64,000 nt of DNA from Cyprinodon diabolis (lineage: Eukaryota; Chordata; Actinopteri; Cyprinodontiformes; Cyprinodontidae). The stretch lies in NCBI GenBank assembly GCA_030533445.1, contig CM060069.1:31854337-31918336 (forward strand). The letters run 5' to 3'. The position numbers and the translations under genes are program-made. The number at the start of each line of letters is the position of its first letter. Within the stretch, counting starts at the first letter, position 1. The notes below the pieces were generated by a model. It did not search any database. It was given only the letters and a program-made list of their open reading frames with translations, and was not told the origin of the DNA. Shown here in pieces: positions 56,924 through 64,000 of this stretch.

Positions 56924-59423
56924 ATATGATCATTTGAAAGCATGATGCCTACCTGAAGGTTTCACCACAGTCATGGTGTTTTCAGGGATGTTTGCATCAT
57001 TCGATGTCTGTCATATGTAGTGTGTTAAACGGCGACCAAAAGATAAATGTTCCTAGACTGTTCACTGCAGTAGATTTGCCTTAAATGTTATCAATGTAAA
57101 GCGGGTTTAATACAATTTCAGATTCATTATTCAGATTTTGTTAAATAGTCATTCTTTGTTTGTCCACTTTATAATTCTTGCTATATATTTTGTCCATCAC
57201 AGGGTTCAGCTATATTAGGAGTTTTAAGACCAATTTTGTCCACCCTTTTTGAAAAGACAATTTATCTAGAGGCACAAAATCTGTGAGATTCTCTAAGAAT
57301 TATATTAAGTTTTATTATTATGGAGTGTGTGTATTAAATAGGCTTGATGTAATTTTTTTTAGTAATTACAGCAAAGCAAAATGTGAACAATTGTGGATGG
57401 AAAGGTTTTCGTAAGGAAAGCATCATCAACGTGTCCAAGCAAAGAATAAGTATCAAACTTGAAGTCATACTAAAGGACACAGTTTGCCTTATCACATGAG
57501 TTGACAGAACAGTTCAGTAATTTCTCTGTGCACATTCTTTGTTTGTCCTGTTGAAACTCAGTGTATATACTACATTAAACCTCTCAAAGGAGTATATACT
57601 ATGGGTTTAAAACATTGCACAGTGGACTGGTCAAAAAACTTAAATTATGGTACAATGCATTAAGGCTGTGGCAGCAAAATGAAATCATTTAGAAAAGTAT
57701 AAGACAGTATAAATAGTTTTTCAATATGTATTTTTCTCCCATTTAAGAATCACATTTTTTTGTACATGCACACTTATTTTGTTAATCTAAGCATATTCTC
57801 TGATGGCTTATGAGACTCTTTAGAATTCCTCTGGTTTTGTCAGAAAGTTCAAAACAACAAAGTTGAGCTAAAGTCCGAACAGTGAAATTTTTCTGTTGTG
57901 AAATATGTTGTTGTTTGGTTTGAAGAACCAAAGCTGCTTTAGGCAAAATACATCAGGGAGCAATCTCAGGCAAAACCTGTTAAGGTTGGCCAAATAGACC
58001 TCCTCCTCCTCCATTCTCAGACGCTTCTCTGTGTGTTTGTGGAACTTGTTTGTTTACTTCTTGCTGTTAGCCGGCAGCAAAGCTTCAGTTTCATGGTAAA
58101 GTTTATCATGGGAGCTTGTTACACATTGAATGCTTTGAAATTCAGCATTGTGGGGACTGTAGAAACGTTTCAGTGTTAAATATATATGAAAATTACTTAC
58201 AAAATGAATAATAGTATGCAAAAGAATGCACTCAAAGAAAATCAATTTAACACCTGAAATAAGGTACAAACAGAAATCATGAAAGAAGTAACCAAACATT
58301 TAGGAAGCAGCTTTGTTCTATTTGTCACATTCTACTGAGTGAGTACACTGCAGTGCGATGCAGAGTATTGGATGATCTTAAATACCTCGGGTAATATCAG
58401 CTGTTTTTCATTTTGAGCTCCTTTATGTTTGAAGGTAAATTAACAAGCCTGGGGGATAAAAGCATTGCTTTAGTTTCTGGATTGCCTAGATTCTTCACAG
58501 ACGGTCTTTGTGTTTCTCCTGGCTGGAGGGTATGTTCTGCTCTCCGTCTGTCAAAAATAGCTGAAAGTTGCTCTGGTGGATTCAGGTTGGGTAACATGCT
58601 GGGTCAGGTCATCACCTCCCTCTTTTAGGAAATCGTTTTTCTGTAATTTGGTTGCTTTTCTCTTCTGGTCATTTTCATTTTAAGATACCTCTAGTCAGAT
58701 CTAATGCTGCATACATCTTTATGTGAAAACTAAGCTTCTGTACTTCTTTTTTATAAATAAGAATCATCTTTATTGACCAGGTTTGTTCAATCAGTGAATT
58801 TTTCTTCTGCTTAGTTTGCTTTCAGTGAACCTTTAGTGACAAAAAAAATAAAAAATTCCCCAAGACTATGTAACGTGTCAGAAATCCTATCTGTATTTAA
58901 TTTTAGCGTTTCCCATTTAAATCAGTGTTATATAATATTTTCTAATTGATGTAAGGCTTTATCTGTCATGTCTAAACTGTGTTAGTATGAAATGCAAATC
59001 TATCAAAAACACATGCTATAAAAACGTTTTGAGGCCCTAGATTATAAAATCTTAAGTATTTTTTGTCTGAAAGTCTTAACAGTTTGAATAGTGTAAGTTT
59101 ACATTTTCTGTCTTAATGGTTAGGTGTTACATGGTTTAAGACTTTAATGTTGGTTTACATTAAGTAAAAACACCACATGCTTACATCACCATTATTGCTT
59201 AGGATATTTGCATTTCTTTCTGATTGTTGTAGAAATATAAATAAATTATTTTAAGTTGGCATTTAGCCAGAGAATAGAGTTAGCTATCTCTGTAGCTGTG
59301 CTGCTATATGCTTTGGCTGCTGGAGGACACGGGGACCACTTTTTGTTTTCTGCTTCATTTTACATCCATTCCCCAATTCTGCATTATTTGTTCGTTCAAC
59401 TCCTAACTTTATATTCTCCCTCT
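56924..59423. other. bcr: bcr intron 1, no gene seen
   Basis: This is AT-rich sequence. The stretch 58410-58630 is open on both strands for about 70 codons but lacks any family resemblance. Around 58755-58785 a word like atcatctttattgaccaggt may be the complemented tail of an old retroposon. Confidence 0.4.
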
Positions 59424-59690
59424 TTAATTTAACTATAGTAGCTTTCTCTGTCTTTACTGTATGTTGGAGTCCCAGTAAGGATAAATTTGGGGTTGCATCG
59501 TGGGTTGCTTGAACACTGCACATAAATACACTTACTTGGCATTCATCTGTCCTTGCGGTTCGTTCTACTTTATATGATCTCATGTTAGCCAATTCCTGTG
59601 TGTGTTTAGGTGTGCATGTGACTCCCCTGCCTTGCCCTTGCTGTGTAATAAGCATGTGGAGCTGTGGCACATCTGTCTGGTGGTCAGTGC
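59424..59690 (+). repeat. Direct repeat copy A
   Basis: This segment recurs at 60774-61042 in the same orientation. Shared blocks include atgttagccaattcctgtgt, gactcc, ctgccttgcccttg, gtaataagcatgtgg and gcacatctgtctggtggtca. The two copies differ by scattered substitutions and small indels. Beyond these limits the similarity stops. Confidence 0.8.
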
Positions 59691-59743
59691 TGTTCTTTTT
59701 CTCATCATAGTAACTTTATCTGGCCTGGTCCTCTGTTTGGCAG

Positions 59744-59797
59744 TGACACCATCTTGGAAGGAGCCATAAGCTGGGCTGTTGCCATCTATAACTTCAG
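59744..59797 (+). other. Unassigned short exon-like segment
   Basis: A 54-bp segment lies between cag and a gtatag donor-like word, open in one frame (DTILEGAISWAVAIYNF). It lies between the two direct-repeat copies. Evidence is weak and no family is recognised. Confidence 0.15.
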
Positions 59798-60460
59798 GTA
59801 TAGATTATAGTGTTGGGCCCCTTTTTCAATTGTGTTCCCTTTGATAGAAAACCTTTAACCAGTCTAAATTTTCTCGGTAAAGTGCCTCCAAATGAAATCT
59901 GTGGTGAAGTGCCGCTATGAAACCCAAATTAAATTGAAGGAAAATATCTAGAGACTGTTTTAGAGAAGACACCCCCACTCCAACCCTACTTGGTGGTATT
60001 AATCTAGGCCAGGGGATTTAATCTAAAAAAACTTGATTATGTCCATAATAAATAATATTTTTCTGCGGCTGTGAAACTGGCATGATCCAATTTCTTTTAG
60101 TTTAAAACTGTTTCGTATGAATTTTTTATAGTCTTAGTGTACGGTCTATAGTTCAAATTTGAATTGTTTTCTAACAACAGAAATTTCAAACATCTAATAG
60201 ATGACAATAAAATATACTTTTAATTAAAACTTTCCAAATACGGTAAAATGCATGTAGTTTGCAGCCTAATGATAATTGCAAGAGCTAAACAAAATAAACA
60301 AAATGAAATCTTGTATCAGTTGTGTTATTCTATTATGGCAATGCAATCAATTATAGGATGAAAAAAACAAAACAAAGGAAATGCAAGAATTATGTTTTTT
60401 TTTTCTCTTTAAATTTAAAGATGCTTCTCATGTTTTTGATACTTTTATCCAAAATCATAG

Positions 60461-60519
60461 GACCTGTTGTGGAGGGTCTAAAGAGCGACATGGCTGTGAA
60501 GCTGCCGGTTAAAGTTAAG
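60461..60519 (+). other. Unassigned short exon-like segment
   Basis: A 59-bp segment lies between atag and gtatag, open as PVVEGLKSDMAVKLPVKVK. It lies between the two direct-repeat copies. Composition looks coding, but the length is too small to judge. Confidence 0.15.
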
Positions 60520-60773
60520 GTATAGTTTTTAAATATTTGACGTACAGCTGTCGACTTATTTCAAGGGCAGTAAGATACAATTAGTTTTCCCCCCAAGCCT
60601 CCAACACAGCATTCTGGTACCTAATAACTCAGGAGTGCAGAGCTACATTTTAAACCACTCAAAGGGGGAAATAGGCTTGCTTTATTTGAAGAACGACATC
60701 ATTAGAATGGCTGTCGTTTCATTCTTAGTTTTTTTTTTCAGTTTTAAGGCCTCATTTTCTTGGTTCACATGAA

Positions 60774-61042
60774 GTTTAACGTAACAGCTGTCTCTACTCT
60801 ATATTAGAGTATCAGTAAGGAGAACTACAATGGGCTGCAGGAACACTTGGTCTGTGTGTGTTGGGTATATCTGCAAATAAATACACCTATCTGGCATTCA
60901 TCCGTCCTTGTGATTCATTCTGCTTTATATGATGTCATGTTAGCCAATTCCTGTGTGTGTTTAGGTGTGTATGTGACTCCCTGCCTTGCCCTTGGTATGT
61001 AATAAGCATGTGGGACTGCGGCACATCTGTCTGGTGGTCAGG
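60774..61042 (+). repeat. Direct repeat copy B
   Basis: This is the second copy of the 59424-59690 segment, about 1.35 kb downstream in the same orientation. Both copies hold an aataaata word and the block ttagccaattcctgtgtgtg. The pair could be a local tandem duplication with divergence, two copies of an interspersed repeat, or terminal repeats of a small retroelement. Confidence 0.8.
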
Positions 61043-61769
61043 AAACCGTGCAATGCTGCTCTGCAGCATTTTCACCCACTGCAGCCCCACCCCCCACCTG
61101 CTGTGCCCTACCAGTCATTTTATACATACACATGCTCCAACAAAACACTCCAAAGGACAGGGTTTCCACAGAGGCTGAGGACGCCCACACTGTGGGGAAG
61201 GCTGCCTTTGTTTCAGTGTAAGAACCTGCTGGGCTTTCCAGTCACTGTGATACACCATATCCCACGAGTTTGAGAGGGGTTACAGGTTTGTTAATTGAAA
61301 ATAAAATGAGAAACCTAATACTTTTTTAACAGTTTATTAGCATCAGAAAAAAAGGTTTTAGGAGAGGTTTTTTATAATCTTTGCTTATATTTTTCCCCTT
61401 AATTCTGTCAATTCAGACTAATCCTTAGAGTGCTGATTACGTCTTACAATAATGCCTACAAATTTTGTGAAATTTTGATCAGATCACTACAATCCAGGCA
61501 ATAATAAAAGGGATTTAACAACGTGCCCTGTTTTGATGACATCTATAAAATCATTTTCTTAATCAAAGATAGGCAAACTCCTCCAGAACCCATGGGCTTG
61601 TACTCTTTTAAAGGAAATTTAGTGAAGAGTAGATTAATCTTTATTTGCTTTATATTTCTCTGTGTATGGGTGACAGACTTGATTGATTATTTGACTTTAC
61701 TGATCTCACAGTGGAGAAATTTACTTGTTACATCGGCTCAATAGTCAAAAAGAAAAAGGGGCCAAAATA

Positions 61770-61772
<3 letters not shown>

Positions 61773-61839
<67 letters not shown>
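61773..61839. repeat. (AT)n microsatellite
   Basis: This is a 67-base AT dinucleotide run, the longest AT run in the window. Confidence 0.97.
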
Positions 61840-61842
<3 letters not shown>

Positions 61843-62221
61843 TATATAGCTTTGAAAGTGGTTATGTGTTCTTGCTAGCTTATAATGTGCCGAAGGTAAA
61901 TGACACCTGTGGGCGTATAGCAGTGCATACACATGCAGCATTTCAACCTGCAGGGCCACGATCTCCCCCCACCGGTTCTAGTGTCCTGTTACATAAAGCT
62001 AATGTTACCCAGGCAGCCCTTGTAACTATTCCCTCACTATCAGCCTCTGCTCCAAAGAAGAGTGAGAGGAGGTGAGAGAAAGCTCATGGTGGGAGAACAA
62101 AGATAGGTAAGAAAGGTATGTGATTGAAAACTTAAACAAATGAACAGGTGGCTAATAATGTGTTTAGGGTGCAAATAAATATTGAGTTTTGGGAGCTGTT
62201 GATTGAGTTTTTACATTTTCT

Positions 62222-62390
62222 GATATGTTTATTTCAAAAATACTTTGTTGAACCCAAAGGGAAATGAAATGTTACTTAAACACTCAAAGGGATTTTAAGA
62301 AGTTGTTGAATATGTTCATAGCTGTAGGCAGGAAGGATCTTCTGTACTGCTCTGTCTTGCAGCCAAACCTTCAGAAGCCTTTAACGGTTT
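62222..62390 (-). mobile_element. Possible retroposon 3' relic
   Basis: The words atactttgttgaacccaaag, then gctgtaggcaggaaggatct and ctgtactgctctgtcttgca, match the pattern of a repeated fish retroposon (tactttattgatccc... ctgtaggcaggaa... gctctgtcttgca) from memory. Boundaries and family are not certain. Confidence 0.35.
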
Positions 62391-63150
62391 CCCTTTAACT
62401 CTTAACCCTTACTTTTCTCATTTAGGAACCAGAAACACAATAACTGCATTTTTCCTATAATTCAGCATATTTCCATGTTTCTTTCTTAGCATTGAACATA
62501 TTATTTCCACTCACCAGAAAGAACCACATCATTCTCATATAATCTCTCCTTTTAATGCAGGCTTCTATCTCCCCTCATCTCTCTCACTTACCAAATATCC
62601 ATGTTCTTGCTTCTTTTAACTGTAAATTATGTCTAAAATGTTTGGAATAAATTGGCATTTCTTCTTGTGGCCCTTATGGTTCAGCTCATGAGGCATATAT
62701 TAAGGATATTTAAGTTTGCAAACCAAAACACTAAAAGGTTGATCAGTGCACTTTCAGTTTTGAATGAATTGCCTTTATTTAAATGTTAAGACCAGACAAC
62801 ATCTTTCTTATATCTATTTTTATTGGCAGAGGATTGTGGCAGAAAGGCACACTTAATTTGCATTCTTACATTTGCAATTTATAGCAAAACCTTTGTTTGA
62901 ATGCATGAGCACACAGATCCAGTGTTTCAGAAAGAATCAAAGTTTTTTAAAACACAATTAGCACAGATGATTTGGTGTTAACTGCAGGTATGACTTTGGT
63001 AATGAAAACAGACAGGTTCTTTTTCTAAAAACTCAGACAGAAGCAGGAAAAAAGAGCTCTCATTAGCAGAGGTGTGTGTGTAATTTTTTTGCTATTTCAC
63101 TGTCTGGACTTGCTTTTATACCTCATTGAGGTAGTGTATGTATATATATA
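62391..63150. other. bcr: bcr intron 1, no gene seen
   Basis: This is AT-rich sequence between the retroposon relic and the right-hand Tc1-like element. A short TA run (tatatatata, 63141-63150) directly abuts the element and includes its TA target. Confidence 0.4.
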
Positions 63151-64000
63151 CACTATATTGCCAAAAGTATTTGCTCACCCATCCAAATTATTGGAATCAG
63201 GTGTTCCAATCACTTCCATGGCCACAGGTGTATAAATTCAAGCACCTAGGCATGCAGACTGTTTTTACAAACATTTGTGAAAGAATGGGTCGCTCTCAGG
63301 AGCTCAGTGAATTCCAGCGTGGAACTGTGATAGGATGCCACCTGTGCAACAAATCCAGTCGTGAAATTTCCTCGCTCCTAAATATTCCACAGTCAACTGT
63401 CAGCTGTATTATAAGAAAATGGAAGTGTTTGGGAACGACAGCAACTCAGCCACGAAGTGGTAGGCCACGTAAACTGACGGAGCGGGGTCAGCGGATGCTG
63501 AAGCGCATAGTGCGAAGAGGTCGCCAACTTTCTGCAGAGTCAATCACTACAGACCTCCAAACTTCATGTGGCCTTCAGATTAGCTCAAGAACAGTGCGCA
63601 GAGAGCTTCATGGAATGGGTTTCCATGGTCGAGCAGCTGCATCCAAGCCATACATAACCAAGTGCAATGCAAAGCGTCGGATGCGGTGGTGTAAAGCACG
63701 CCGCCACTGGACTCTAGAGCAGTGGAGACGCGTTCTCTGGAGTGACGAATCGCGCTTCTCCATCTGGCAATCTGATGGACGGGTCTGGGTTTGGCGGTTG
63801 CCAGGAGAACGGTACTTGTCTGACTGCATTGTGCCAAGTGTAAAGTTTGGTGGAGGGGGGATTATGGTGTGGGGTTGTTTTTCAGGAGCTGGGCTTGGCC
63901 CCTTAGTTCCAGTGAAAGGAACTCTGAATGCTTCAGCATACCAAGACATTTTGGACAATTCCATGCTCCCAACTTTGTGGGAACAGTTTGGAGCTGGCCC
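63151..64000 (+). mobile_element. Tc1-like transposon, cut by window edge
   Basis: After a TA run, the terminal sequence cactatattgccaaaagtat, then ttgctcaccc, matches the ends of a widespread fish Tc1-like family. A transposase frame opens 134 bp inside. The family differs from the element at 46011 in both its ends and its protein. The right end is outside the window. Confidence 0.85.
63285..64000 (+). CDS. Tc1-like transposase (3'-truncated by window edge)
   Basis: The ATG at 63285 opens a frame without stops to the edge, 238 codons plus two bases, starting [20 protein letters not shown]. It contains an HTH ([20 protein letters not shown]), a GRPRK basic/AT-hook-like linker, a second HTH ([20 protein letters not shown]), and the first catalytic Asp at D154 ([10 protein letters not shown]). 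[15 protein letters not shown] follows. The second Asp and the Glu lie beyond the edge, so intactness cannot be judged. Confidence 0.9.
   Translation, partial: MGRSQELSEFQRGTVIGCHLCNKSSREISSLLNIPQSTVSCIIRKWKCLGTTATQPRSGRPRKLTERGQRMLKRIVRRGRQLSAESITTDLQTSCGLQISSRTVRRELHGMGFHGRAAASKPYITKCNAKRRMRWCKARRHWTLEQWRRVLWSDESRFSIWQSDGRVWVWRLPGERYLSDCIVPSVKFGGGGIMVWGCFSGAGLGPLVPVKGTLNASAYQDILDNSMLPTLWEQFGAG

Larger units (their letters stand above)
24575..64000 (+). other. bcr: Probable bcr intron 1 (open to the right)
   Basis: From the bcr exon 1 donor onward I find no sequence matching BCR exon 2 or later. Human BCR intron 1 is also tens of kilobases long. The region is AT-rich and full of transposon copies, listed separately. 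A few exon-like segments (31816-31907 minus, 53581-53663, 55530-55739, 59744-59797, 60461-60519) remain unassigned. Confidence 0.65.

Noticed and set aside
59284..59670. 128-codon minus-strand frame
   Set aside because: It overlaps direct-repeat copy A and is not kept open in copy B. No family resemblance, so treated as chance.
63580..63964. Minus-strand frames of 85 and 118 codons near the right edge
   Set aside because: They are antisense to the Tc1-like transposase starting at 63285.

Overview
The window is vertebrate, and most likely teleost fish, genomic DNA. It is AT-rich with small spliced exons. It carries Tc1-like, pogo-like and hAT transposons, L2/Rex1-type LINE pieces and tRNA-derived SINEs in the mix typical of fish. 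I cannot name the species.

Two protein-coding genes are secure, both on the + strand. From 5679 to 14670 lie 18 coding exons of a SERCA-type calcium pump, atp2a2 (SERCA2). They run from the last part of the actuator domain to the stop codon and end in the long SERCA2b-type tail with an eleventh membrane helix. The first 154 codons lie upstream of the window, and bases 1-5678 are intron. The exons join in frame into 888 codons, which fits a full protein of about 1042 residues. A long 3' UTR follows, with several candidate poly(A) signals between 15.8 and 19.3 kb. From 23002 to 24574 lies the large first coding exon of bcr (breakpoint cluster region), with the oligomerisation coiled coil, a YxNx Grb2-type motif and the Ser-rich region. 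It ends at a clean splice donor.

Between the two genes (about 19.3-22.4 kb) are a SINE, a MITE and a good match to the CTCF core motif. Everything from 24575 to the right edge shows no further recognisable bcr exon. I read it as bcr intron 1, which is also very long in mammals.

That intron is a layered transposon landscape: a rearranged pogo/Tigger-like element (25950-27829), an L2 LINE split by a young-looking Tc1-like transposon (46011-47622, intact 334-residue transposase, 202-bp terminal repeats identical by eye, TA duplication), a Rex1-type LINE relic, several MITEs, SINEs, AT and CCAT microsatellites, and a second Tc1-like element cut by the right edge (63151-64000). Two near-perfect hairpins (30028-30073, 43510-43562), a pair of direct repeats about 1.35 kb apart (59424-61042) and a few short exon-like segments remain unexplained.

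I found no wholly new system. The points most worth checking are the possibly active Tc1 copy, the apparent absence of the splice donor that makes SERCA2a, the altered phospholamban-contact loop, extra introns relative to the mammalian gene, the CTCF-like sites, and the unassigned exon-like segments.
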